Shown piece after piece: positions 27,666-35,838 of a DNA stretch of 64,000 nt; the first letter of the stretch is position 1; each line of letters begins with the position of its first letter. The notes under the pieces are model-generated. The model made no database searches. It saw nothing but the letters and a program-made list of their open reading frames with translations, and had not been told where the DNA came from. Source of the stretch: an uncultured Salinimicrobium sp. (GTDB lineage Bacteria > Bacteroidota > Bacteroidia > Flavobacteriales > Flavobacteriaceae); NCBI GenBank assembly GCA_946887075.1, contig CAMPKA010000006.1, positions 62,001 through 126,000 on the forward strand, written 5' to 3'. The position numbers and the translations under genes are program-made.

Positions 27666-27811
27666 GTCAGCCTATTTTCGCAAACGTTATAGTACACAAC
27701 GACTACTACAAATCGAAATTTATGTCTAAATAGTTAAGAAACAGTGAATTAAAAATTAAATGTAGTACCGGAAACTGTTAAAATTTTTAGGCTGACGTAG
27801 TTTTGTAGTAG
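27666..27811 (-). promoter_or_regulatory. Candidate promoter and operator repeats upstream of SusC
   Basis: Two inverted-repeat pairs lie here: GTCAGCCTA (27666-27674) with TAGGCTGAC (27788-27796), and CTACTACAAA (27703-27712) with TTTGTAGTAG (27802-27811). A further TGTAGTA lies at 27761-27767. On the minus strand TAACGTTTG (27689-27681) follows a TTG (27711-27709) by 19 bases, which resembles the Bacteroidota TTG/TAnnTTTG promoter with one extra base. The pairs overlap rather than nest, so they look more like protein-binding sites than one hairpin. Confidence 0.45.
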
Positions 27812-27838
27812 GGGTGAAGCGCCCATTTTACCAGCTGC

Positions 27839-30568
27839 TCAAAAATGTTTGATGAGGAATCCGGAGAGATTTTCCTGGCTGTCCAGCCCCATCTTCTTCC
27901 TGAGCCTGTACCGGTGCACCTCTACACCACGAAGGGATTTGCCCATGAGGGGCGCGATTTCTTTTGAGGTGAGGTTCATCTTTAGATAGGAGCAAAGCTT
28001 CAGGTCTTTTCCGGTAAGATTGGGATACTGCTCCAGCAGATCCTTCGAGAAGTCCTCATGGACTTCTTTGAAGTTGGTTTCGAATACCTGCCATTCGTCC
28101 TTGTTCCTGACGGCCTGGTTGATCCTGTTCATGATGTGCTTGAGACGGTACTGGTTAGAAAATTTGTCCCTGTCCTTGCTGAGTTCGCCGTGAATGGCCA
28201 TGAGGACCTCGTTTTTTTTGGCAGCCATCAGGGTGGTATTGGCAAGTTCCTTCCGCTTCATCATGATCTCATCCTCCAGCCTGGCCTTCTCCAGCTTTTC
28301 CATCCTCCGCTGGTGTTCCTTTTCCATTTTCTGTTCTAGCAAAAGCCTGTGCTTGGCCAGCTTCCGCTTGTTCATCGCATAGACCAGGAGGGTGATCAGT
28401 AGCAGGAGAACCAGATAGAGCACCTTCATTGGAAGGCTGAGATACCAGGGTGCGAGAACCGTGAAGACCACGCTCGAGACTTCTGATCTCAGGCCCTGTG
28501 GACTCAGGGCAAACAAATTCAACCGGTAATCCCCGTGCGGCAGGTTCTGAAAGGTAAGCTTTCCATTCTCGACCGTTCCTCTTATCTTCTCCTCCCCGAC
28601 AAGTTCATACCGAAGGCTGATATTTCCGGAACCCGGCAGTCCGGCCAGGAAAGAAACTCTTTTCGCATTTACATAGGGAATGCGGACGGGCGCGGTAAGA
28701 TCGTACCGGTCCCGCTCATCCAGGATTCCCTTGACAATGGGCTGGTTCAGGGATTCCTTCTGCCGGTAGCGGATGATTTCATCCAGATCGATTTTTGCGA
28801 AGCCGTCATTGAGTGTGAGGTAGTAAATTGAATCCTCAGCTCTTACCATGCGTTCATTTCCCTTGACCAGGCGCCGGTCCAGTTCGCCGTAGCTGATACT
28901 GACCTCCGTACCATCGAAGTTGGTGTAGGTGATCGCGTTGTTCCTCCTGTTGGTGAACCAGTACCCGTTTTCGTCCTCCAGCAGCAGCTCATGATTCTGG
29001 AAATCCTTTAGTTCTTTAAACAGCTCCAGGGTATCTTCGAAAGCGTTATAACGGTACCAGTTCTCATTGCGAAGCAGGGCCACCTGCCCCTTGATCTTGA
29101 AGATTCTCGGACGGTGATTCTTGATCTCTTCCTGTTTGTTGAGCTTATCAAAGAAGGTGGTATCATTATAGGAGTCGTTCAACCCGAACCTGTAGATCCC
29201 TTCATGGGCATGCTCCACCCACGCCGTCGATGGATCCTCAAAAATGATCTTTTTTGCTGGAAATATAGGCGTATCCAGGTTTAGCAGGCTGTCCGATTTT
29301 CTGTCATAGATGCTGACCCCGGTATAGGTCCCTATAAGGTAACGGCCGTTGACCGGAGACTCCAGGATCTGAAACGAGCCGGTGCGGCTATCGATGGGGA
29401 CGAAACGATCCTCCTGAATCCAGAAGGTTCCGGAGTTGTGGTTGCTGTAGAGCCTGTCATCGATGACCTCCAGGTTCCAGGAATGACCCTGGGCGCCTTC
29501 GACCATCTTGAGGTCCCGGCCGATACGGTAAACCCCGGTGTTGCTTGCGGCGTAAAGCTGGTTCTCAAAGGGTGCCAGATCATATACGGCCCCGAGTTCT
29601 CCGCTGTGGTCCGTATAGAACCTGATCGGGGAGTCCAGTTCGATTTTGTCCACGCCATTGTCCAGTCCGAGCCAGAGGTTTCCGTCCCTGGCGGCCATGC
29701 TGAGGATGGTGTTGTTCTGCAGACCGCTGTTTCGGTTATAAACTGCCGTTTCGCCGGTTTCCATGTTGTGGTGAAGCACGCCGTTCCTCACGGTTGCCAA
29801 AAGCAGGGAGGATTTCCCGATCCGCATGAGGTGATTGAATTCGTACCGCTCCAGTTTTGCATTGAGGGAGGGGTCGGGGTAGACCGAAAATCTTTTTCCG
29901 TCGAAGGTATAGAGCCGATCCCGGGTGCCCACTATCAGGTCATCCCCGTCGACCTCGATATCCAGGACCCGTTTTCCCGAAAGCAGGTCCTGACCTGGGA
30001 GGGGAGCAAGAGTTCCGTCAGGATTTAGAAAAAAGAGCCCTCTTTTACCGACGGCAATCAGCAAATTATCCTGGTATACCACCATTTTATTGGTGATCAC
30101 TTTTTTGACCAGCTCTATTCGGTCCTCCTGGTACTTATAGATCGATCCGAAGCTCCTGAAGTAGATCGCGTCGTCGAACGGAAGGATTTCCCAGTATTCC
30201 TCACTTTCTACCGGACCCTCGAGCAGTGGCATCAGCGAGCTGTACTGCATCTCTCCCAGTTCATTGCGTTTCCAGTATCCGAACTGGCGGTAAGATCCTG
30301 TGTAGATCCGGTCCCGAAACGGCAGTACAGATCGAATCACGCCCCCGTTCTTGAGGGCAAAGAGCTCCCATCGTTGCCCGTCATAGCTGAGCAAACCTTC
30401 ATTGTTTGCCGCATACAATACCCCCCGATCATCTATGGCTACCTCCCAGTTCTGGCTGGCCGCATCATACCGGACTGCCGAATGATTCTGGATCGGAGGC
30501 ACCAGCTGCTGGCTGCACAGCACAAGGGGACACAAAAGCGTTAAAAGGATCGCGTAAGGGTTTTTCAT
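27839..30568 (-). CDS. Propeller/Y_Y_Y membrane-spanning LuxR-type regulator
   Basis: This is a SusR/HTCS-like one-component sensor of about 909 residues. After a signal peptide (MKNPYAILL to LCSQ), two-component-regulator propeller repeats fill about residues 20-650. A Y_Y_Y domain follows, then one membrane helix (about 745-765), a charged coiled coil, and a C-terminal LuxR-like helix-turn-helix with GKDLKLCSYLKMNLTSKEIAPLMG, then VEVHRYRLRKKMGL. There is no kinase domain. A start at 30568 is preferred over 30613 because it puts the signal peptide at the N-terminus. It probably senses periplasmic oligosaccharide and acts on DNA at the membrane. It sits between the beta-glucan locus and the divergent amylase gene, so either may be its target. 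It is a homologue of 53572-56355. Confidence 0.87.
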   Translation of the reverse strand: MKNPYAILLTLLCPLVLCSQQLVPPIQNHSAVRYDAASQNWEVAIDDRGVLYAANNEGLLSYDGQRWELFALKNGGVIRSVLPFRDRIYTGSYRQFGYWKRNELGEMQYSSLMPLLEGPVESEEYWEILPFDDAIYFRSFGSIYKYQEDRIELVKKVITNKMVVYQDNLLIAVGKRGLFFLNPDGTLAPLPGQDLLSGKRVLDIEVDGDDLIVGTRDRLYTFDGKRFSVYPDPSLNAKLERYEFNHLMRIGKSSLLLATVRNGVLHHNMETGETAVYNRNSGLQNNTILSMAARDGNLWLGLDNGVDKIELDSPIRFYTDHSGELGAVYDLAPFENQLYAASNTGVYRIGRDLKMVEGAQGHSWNLEVIDDRLYSNHNSGTFWIQEDRFVPIDSRTGSFQILESPVNGRYLIGTYTGVSIYDRKSDSLLNLDTPIFPAKKIIFEDPSTAWVEHAHEGIYRFGLNDSYNDTTFFDKLNKQEEIKNHRPRIFKIKGQVALLRNENWYRYNAFEDTLELFKELKDFQNHELLLEDENGYWFTNRRNNAITYTNFDGTEVSISYGELDRRLVKGNERMVRAEDSIYYLTLNDGFAKIDLDEIIRYRQKESLNQPIVKGILDERDRYDLTAPVRIPYVNAKRVSFLAGLPGSGNISLRYELVGEEKIRGTVENGKLTFQNLPHGDYRLNLFALSPQGLRSEVSSVVFTVLAPWYLSLPMKVLYLVLLLLITLLVYAMNKRKLAKHRLLLEQKMEKEHQRRMEKLEKARLEDEIMMKRKELANTTLMAAKKNEVLMAIHGELSKDRDKFSNQYRLKHIMNRINQAVRNKDEWQVFETNFKEVHEDFSKDLLEQYPNLTGKDLKLCSYLKMNLTSKEIAPLMGKSLRGVEVHRYRLRKKMGLDSQENLSGFLIKHF

Positions 30569-30708
30569 CGAATGGTTTTCTTTCCTTTTTTGTAGGGCTG
30601 GCTGTCCGGGCACTAAAGTATCAATTTTTTCAGAATTCCCCGTTAAGTAAACCTGGCGTTGGAACAGACGGTAGCTTGGCCTTCAGAGACTTATCCGGAA
30701 AATAAATG

Positions 30709-30786
30709 GAACTTTTTCTGAGGTGGCGATATCACAGGTCCGATATTTTGATATATTAGAGACCCCTTACCTCGAACTTTTTCTGA
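30709..30786. promoter_or_regulatory. 13-bp direct repeat in divergent promoter region
   Basis: GAACTTTTTCTGA occurs exactly at 30709-30721 and again at 30774-30786, a 65-base spacing close to six helical turns. It lies between the minus-strand regulator start (30568) and the plus-strand amylase start (30819), with the second copy ending 32 bases before the amylase start. It may be a tandem operator. I found no perfect TAnnTTTG here. Confidence 0.4.
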
Positions 30787-30818
30787 TCATTTAATAATCA
30801 TCTTAATACCTGTTCGTA

Positions 30819-33800
30819 TTGAAAACAACTACGTTTACGCTACAATTCCTACTGATTCTCCTGTTCTCTTCTGTCTTAGGGACAGCCCAGACCTATTCCA
30901 CAGTAGGTATCATAGGTCCGGCCACTCCGGATGGCACCTGGAACGTTTCGGTTCCGATGGAGCTCCAATATGCGGGAGATCCACATCAGTGGATGCTCAC
31001 GGTGAGGCTTTCGGCGGGAAAACTCAAATTCCGTGCCGACAACAGCTGGGAAGTGAACTGGGGAAATTCCGCTTTTCCAACAGGAACCGGCTATCAAAAC
31101 GGTCCCGATATCCCGATTCCGACGGCTGGGTACTACACGATCTACTTTAATGATAGTTCGGGAGACTATCATTTTCAGGCCCTCGATCCCGTGGAATATG
31201 AGACGGTCGGGATCATTGGGGATGCCACTGCAAACGGATGGGAGGCTTCCACCGCGATGACACGGGATCCCTCAGACCCTCATTCCTGGCACCTGGAAAG
31301 CATCACGCTGACTACAGGGGAGGTCAAATTTCGAGCGAACAACGCGTGGAATGTGAGCTGGGGAGGAGGAGGTTTTCCTGAGGGAACCGCTACGGTCAAC
31401 GGTTTGAACATCCCGGTTATTCCCGGAACCTATGCCGTGACTTTCCATGACATCACAGGCAGTTATTCCTTTGAACTTCTCAATGCCACAACTTACCAGA
31501 GCGTCGGGATTATCGGGGATGCTACGGCAAACGGATGGGAGGCCTCCACTCCGATGGAGCGGCTGTCCCAGGAACTGCCCAATGACTGGCTCCTGACCAC
31601 TTATCTCAACCAGGGCTTTCTCAAATTCCGCGCGAATAACAGCTGGGAGGTGAACTGGGGAGGGACCGATTTTCCCAGCGGCACAGCTTCAATAGGAGGC
31701 AGTGACCTTTCTATTCCTGAAAGCGGCTACTACGCGATCAGGTTCAACGATTATTTCGGGACCTACAGCTTTACGAAAATCGATACCTATGAAACTATAG
31801 GCATAATCGGGAGTGCCACCCTGGCAAGATGGGATACTTCTTCTCCCATGGTCCAGGGGACTGATGGGCAAACCTGGACCCTCGAGGACTTCGAACTCAG
31901 TTCCGGGGAAGTGAAGTTCCGGGCGAATAACTCCTGGGATGTTAACTGGGGAGGTACTGATTTTCCTGAGGGTGTGGCCATTTCAAACGGACCAAATATT
32001 CCCGTGGAACCCGGTGTATATGATATTAGCTTTAATGATTTCACCAGAGAATACAGCTTTGTCCGGACCGGTTCGCCCTCGGGTCAGATTGTCACGCTGG
32101 ACCCATATTTTCCTTCTGCTGATATTCCGGTAACCATTATTTATGATGCGACCAAAGGCACGGGTGGCCTTGCAGAAGCAGCAGAGGTGTATATGCATGC
32201 CGGAGTTGTCCTGTCAGGACCCGAAGGCACGACCTGGTCCCACGTGGTCGGAAACTGGGGTCAGGATGACGGAATTGGACAAATGCAACCGGTGGTCGGG
32301 GAACCCGGCAAATGGTCCCTTACCATCCCGAGCATCAGGGAATATTTCAATCTTGAAGCCGGGGTGCCGGTATTTCGTTTGGCGATGGTCTTCAGAAACG
32401 CGGATGGTTCTGTAACCGGAAAGGCACAGGACGGGGATATCTTCATAGATACCGATCCGGGAGATTTCGTTCGGTTTACGGCACCGCTTGAGCAGGATGT
32501 TTTCGTCAGGGCAGGGGAATCCTTCAGTATCACAGCTGAGGCTTCCGGGGTGGCAGAGGAAATTCGCCTGGAGATCGATAACGGCAGCGGGTTCGAACCA
32601 GCAGCCAGTATAAGCAATGCAGGATCCTTACAACACAGTTACAGGCCTTCAGCCTCAGGGCAGCTGCGGTTGCGCCTCTTGGCAAAGATTGGGGAAAACA
32701 CCGTTTCGGCAGAACGAACGCTTTCAGTGCATGTCCGGGAAGCCAATATCATCGCGGAACTTCCAGAAGGCTTGTCCAGTGGCATACACTATGATGCTTC
32801 CGACCCGACAAAGGCCACGCTTGTCCTCTTGGCACCGGGAAAGGAATTCGTCTACCTGGTTGGGGATTTTAACAACTGGGAAATCAGTAGTGACTATCAG
32901 ATGAGGCAAACCCCCGACGGAAATTACTTCTGGCTGGAAATAAGCGACCTGGAGCCCCAGCGGGAGTATGTGTTCCAATACTGGGTGGAAGGGGTGATCA
33001 AGATCGGAGATCCCTATGCCGATAAAGTAGCAGATCCTTATAGCGACGGCAACATTCCCGCTGATGTGTATCCGGACCCGGTGGTATACACCCGGACTCA
33101 GGATGGTATAGCCACCGTGCTGCAAACAGGACAGACCGCTTATCAGTGGCAGTTTCCGGAAGTGGTCGGGGGAAGACCCCTGGAGGAGGACCTGGTGATC
33201 TATGAGCTGCTGATCAGGGATTTTGTAGCCTCTCACAGTTACCAGGGGGTTATCGATAAACTTCCATACCTGAAGGAGCTGGGCATCAATGCCATTGAAC
33301 TCCTTCCGATCATGGAGTTCGAGAACAATGAAAGCTGGGGGTATAACCCGACATATCTCTTTGCTCCGGATAAATATTATGGGACCAAAAATGATTTGAA
33401 GGCTCTGATCGACAAGGCCCATGAAATGGGAATGGTGGTTCTTCTGGACATGGTTCATAACCACCAGTTCGGTCAAAGCCCGATGGTCCGCCTGTATTTT
33501 GATGAAGCGACGGGGAAACCCACGGCCAAGAGCCCCTGGTTCAATCAGGATGCGACCCATCCCTACAATGTCGGGTATGACTTCAACCATGAAAGCCCCT
33601 ATACGCAGCGATATATCGACGATGTCAACAGGTATTGGCTGGAAGAATATAATTTCGATGGTTTCCGCTTCGATCTGTCGAAAGGTTTCACCCAGAGGTA
33701 CAATCCGGATGACGTAGGGGCATGGAGTGCCTATGATCAGTCGCGAATCGATATTCTGAAGCGGATGACCAGCCAGATATGGGCCGCCGATCCGGAAGCC

Positions 33801-35429
33801 TATGTGATCATGGAACATCTTGCAGACAACGACGAAGAGAAGGTCCTGGCGGAATTCGGGATCATGTTATGGGGCAATATGAATCACGGCTATGCGGAAC
33901 TGGTCCTTGGAAATACCGGCGGGGATGTCTCCTGGGGATTGTCAGAGCTGAGAGGATGGACTGAAAAAAACCTGGTTACCTATATGGAAAGTCATGATGA
34001 AGAGCGCCTGATGGCCAAGGCATTGCAATATGGCTTTTCCTCGGGTGATTACAACATCAAAAACCGGGATACCGCCCTGGAGCGGGTCAAACTCGCCTCC
34101 GCATTTTTCCTTCCCTTGCCGGGACCCAAGATGATCTGGCAATTCGGGGAGCTGGGCTATGACTATTCCATCGACTATAATGGCAGAACCGGCAACAAAC
34201 CTATCCCCTGGTCGGGACCTGGTGGCCTCGGCTATGATGCAGATCCGGCAAGAATGAGGCTTTATGAGGCTACCGCTGCCATGAACAAACTGGTCAATGA
34301 GAATCCCTTTGTCTTCGAGGAGGGAGCATTCTCCTGGACCCCGGCTGGACAATTCCGCAATATCCGAATTTCCCATCCGGCGATGGACGTGCTGATCCTG
34401 GGAAATTTCGGAATCACTTCCGGAGCGACCCAGATGAACCTGATGCAGCCGGGAACCTGGTATGATTTCTTTTCCGGAGAGGCATTCGAAGTGGTGAATA
34501 CCGCAAATATGATCGATCTTTCGCCGGGAGAATTTCATATCCTGGTGAATCAGCCATTGGATTTTCCAGAGACCGATCCTACTGCGAACACCTTTGTCTT
34601 TATTTCGGATCCGACTGAACTAGCTGTTGAAAAGAATGACTCATATGTACTGGAAATCAGTTGGAAGGATAATTCAGCAGGAGAAAGTGGTTACCTGCTC
34701 CAGAGAAGGGGTGAAGGGGAGCAGGAGTTCCGGGATATCACCACGCTTCCGGAAAATTCGGAAGCATATTCCGATGCCTCGGTCATAGACGGGGTCACCT
34801 ATGAGTATCGGGTCAAGGCGATTAATACCAGCGGTTCTGACTCCGGATGGAGTGCGACGGATACGGCCGATCTGCCACTGAAAACCCCCACCGGCCTGAA
34901 TGCAGTCCTCGCGGATGCACGTGAAGTGGTCCTGCACTGGCTGGATCATTCCGGGCACGAAACATCATACACCATTGAAAGATCTATGCACTACGGTAAT
35001 ATCACCACCCCTTTCAGCGAGCTGTCGACGGTGACAAACGATGTCAGCACTTTCAGGGACCAGGATGTCAGACCAGGGATCCAGTATTCTTACCGGGTAT
35101 TTGCCAGCGATTCAGATGAGCGCTCCGACCTGAGCAATGTAGCGAGCATCAGGCCTGCAGATGGCCTGGGAGATCATTTTTCCAGTTCGATCACCATGTA
35201 TCCCAATCCAGCCTCCGACATGGTTACTATAAGTTCGTCCCAGGATCTTTCAGAGAAGGTTCAGTTGCAGCTGGTCACCCTTGAGGGTACAGTGGTTCGA
35301 AGCTTTGTTCTTCCCTCAGACCTGGAGAAAGTAAATGTAGATGTCAGGGGACTTCCCACTGGTTTCTATATCATGCATGAGACCGATTCCCAGGTAAGCT
35401 TCGGAAAACTCCTGATGATCCAACGTTAG
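30819..35429 (+). CDS. T9SS-secreted multidomain GH13 amylase with SusE-type repeats
   Basis: This 1536-residue protein starts with TTG, giving a signal peptide MKTTTFTLQF to GTAQ. Four SusE-type modules of about 100 residues cover residues 25-415. A binding/immunoglobulin-like region, then a CBM48-like domain with FVYLVGDFNNWE (about 670-750), precede the GH13 barrel. GH13 residues are DMVHNH, D952 in GFRFDLSKG, E999 in VIMEHLAD and D1060 in ESHDEERL. Two fibronectin III domains follow, and then a type A T9SS sorting domain (about 1455-1536) starting MYPNPASDMVTIS. It should be exported through the outer membrane and cleaved or anchored there, giving extracellular alpha-glucan attack. It is divergent from a propeller-LuxR regulator. 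Confidence 0.92.
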   Translation: MKTTTFTLQFLLILLFSSVLGTAQTYSTVGIIGPATPDGTWNVSVPMELQYAGDPHQWMLTVRLSAGKLKFRADNSWEVNWGNSAFPTGTGYQNGPDIPIPTAGYYTIYFNDSSGDYHFQALDPVEYETVGIIGDATANGWEASTAMTRDPSDPHSWHLESITLTTGEVKFRANNAWNVSWGGGGFPEGTATVNGLNIPVIPGTYAVTFHDITGSYSFELLNATTYQSVGIIGDATANGWEASTPMERLSQELPNDWLLTTYLNQGFLKFRANNSWEVNWGGTDFPSGTASIGGSDLSIPESGYYAIRFNDYFGTYSFTKIDTYETIGIIGSATLARWDTSSPMVQGTDGQTWTLEDFELSSGEVKFRANNSWDVNWGGTDFPEGVAISNGPNIPVEPGVYDISFNDFTREYSFVRTGSPSGQIVTLDPYFPSADIPVTIIYDATKGTGGLAEAAEVYMHAGVVLSGPEGTTWSHVVGNWGQDDGIGQMQPVVGEPGKWSLTIPSIREYFNLEAGVPVFRLAMVFRNADGSVTGKAQDGDIFIDTDPGDFVRFTAPLEQDVFVRAGESFSITAEASGVAEEIRLEIDNGSGFEPAASISNAGSLQHSYRPSASGQLRLRLLAKIGENTVSAERTLSVHVREANIIAELPEGLSSGIHYDASDPTKATLVLLAPGKEFVYLVGDFNNWEISSDYQMRQTPDGNYFWLEISDLEPQREYVFQYWVEGVIKIGDPYADKVADPYSDGNIPADVYPDPVVYTRTQDGIATVLQTGQTAYQWQFPEVVGGRPLEEDLVIYELLIRDFVASHSYQGVIDKLPYLKELGINAIELLPIMEFENNESWGYNPTYLFAPDKYYGTKNDLKALIDKAHEMGMVVLLDMVHNHQFGQSPMVRLYFDEATGKPTAKSPWFNQDATHPYNVGYDFNHESPYTQRYIDDVNRYWLEEYNFDGFRFDLSKGFTQRYNPDDVGAWSAYDQSRIDILKRMTSQIWAADPEAYVIMEHLADNDEEKVLAEFGIMLWGNMNHGYAELVLGNTGGDVSWGLSELRGWTEKNLVTYMESHDEERLMAKALQYGFSSGDYNIKNRDTALERVKLASAFFLPLPGPKMIWQFGELGYDYSIDYNGRTGNKPIPWSGPGGLGYDADPARMRLYEATAAMNKLVNENPFVFEEGAFSWTPAGQFRNIRISHPAMDVLILGNFGITSGATQMNLMQPGTWYDFFSGEAFEVVNTANMIDLSPGEFHILVNQPLDFPETDPTANTFVFISDPTELAVEKNDSYVLEISWKDNSAGESGYLLQRRGEGEQEFRDITTLPENSEAYSDASVIDGVTYEYRVKAINTSGSDSGWSATDTADLPLKTPTGLNAVLADAREVVLHWLDHSGHETSYTIERSMHYGNITTPFSELSTVTNDVSTFRDQDVRPGIQYSYRVFASDSDERSDLSNVASIRPADGLGDHFSSSITMYPNPASDMVTISSSQDLSEKVQLQLVTLEGTVVRSFVLPSDLEKVNVDVRGLPTGFYIMHETDSQVSFGKLLMIQR
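30891..32068 (+). repeat. Four tandem SusE-type modules
   Basis: Four coding repeats of about 294-303 bases begin near 30891, 31194, 31494 and 31788. Each starts with Y-x-(T/S)-(V/I)-GIIG, has a central KFRA(N/D)N strand, and ends with a Y(T/A/D)I-type strand followed by FND or similar. They resemble the last two modules of the SusE-like lipoprotein at 1508-2863. Confidence 0.75.
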
Positions 35430-35453
35430 GGGGTGAATGCCATCATAAATCCA

Positions 35454-35495
35454 GGAAAGGGAACGGGGTTAAAATGCCGTTCCCTTTCCTTTTTT
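35454..35495 (+). terminator. Rho-independent terminator after the secreted amylase
   Basis: GGAAAGGGAACGG (35454-35466) and CCGTTCCCTTTCC (35477-35489) form a perfect 13-bp stem with a ten-base loop, followed by six T residues. It begins 25 bases after the amylase stop. Confidence 0.88.
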
Positions 35496-35502
35496 AAATC
35501 AC

Positions 35503-35532
35503 TTGCCCATCCGGGGAACATCTGTTATCTTG
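35503..35532 (+). promoter_or_regulatory. Candidate Bacteroidota-type promoter for the CDGSH gene
   Basis: TTG at 35503-35505 is followed after 20 bases by TATCTTG at 35526-35532, a near match to TTG-N17-23-TAnnTTTG. The ATG is at 35549, giving a short leader. Confidence 0.4.
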
Positions 35533-35548
35533 CCCCAAAAGCATAGCT

Positions 35549-35770
35549 ATGTCCAGCACAAAAATCACAGTGAACAGCGACGGATCGCTGATCGTTACAG
35601 GAGATTTCGAAATCGCAGATAAGAACGGGAACCAATATGGCCTGGGAGGCAGGGACCGGGTAACGCTCTGCCGATGTGGGCGCTCCAGTAATAAACCCTT
35701 CTGTGACGGGTCCCACAGGAACCATTTCGAACATGAGGCGGTCGCCTTCGACCTGCCTCCGAAGAAGTGA
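35549..35770 (+). CDS. CDGSH-type iron-sulfur protein
   Basis: This 73-residue protein contains the complete CDGSH zinc-finger-like signature: LCRCGRSSNKPFCDGSH, with three cysteines and one histidine that ligate a [2Fe-2S] cluster in mitoNEET-type proteins. No signal peptide is seen, so it is probably cytoplasmic. Family members take part in redox sensing or cluster transfer; the specific role here is unknown. It stands alone between an amylase terminator and a convergent regulator. Confidence 0.92.
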   Translation: MSSTKITVNSDGSLIVTGDFEIADKNGNQYGLGGRDRVTLCRCGRSSNKPFCDGSHRNHFEHEAVAFDLPPKK

Positions 35771-35838
35771 TCCAACTGGAAATCTGAACATCTGCGCTGG
35801 TAATTACCGGTTTTGCTCAAGAGGCCTCTTCTCCTGGA

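Noticed and set aside
30891..32068. Approximately 300-base periodic repeat as a possible CRISPR or satellite
   Set aside because: The repeats are in frame, diverged and encode folded binding modules.
32724..33818. Minus-strand frame of 364 codons inside the secreted amylase gene
   Set aside because: It is the complement of the CBM48/GH13 coding region and shows no domain or signal peptide.
35819..35830. Perfect palindrome AAGAGGCCTCTT between convergent genes
   Set aside because: It has no loop, T-run or second copy, and short palindromes of this size occur by chance in 64 kb.
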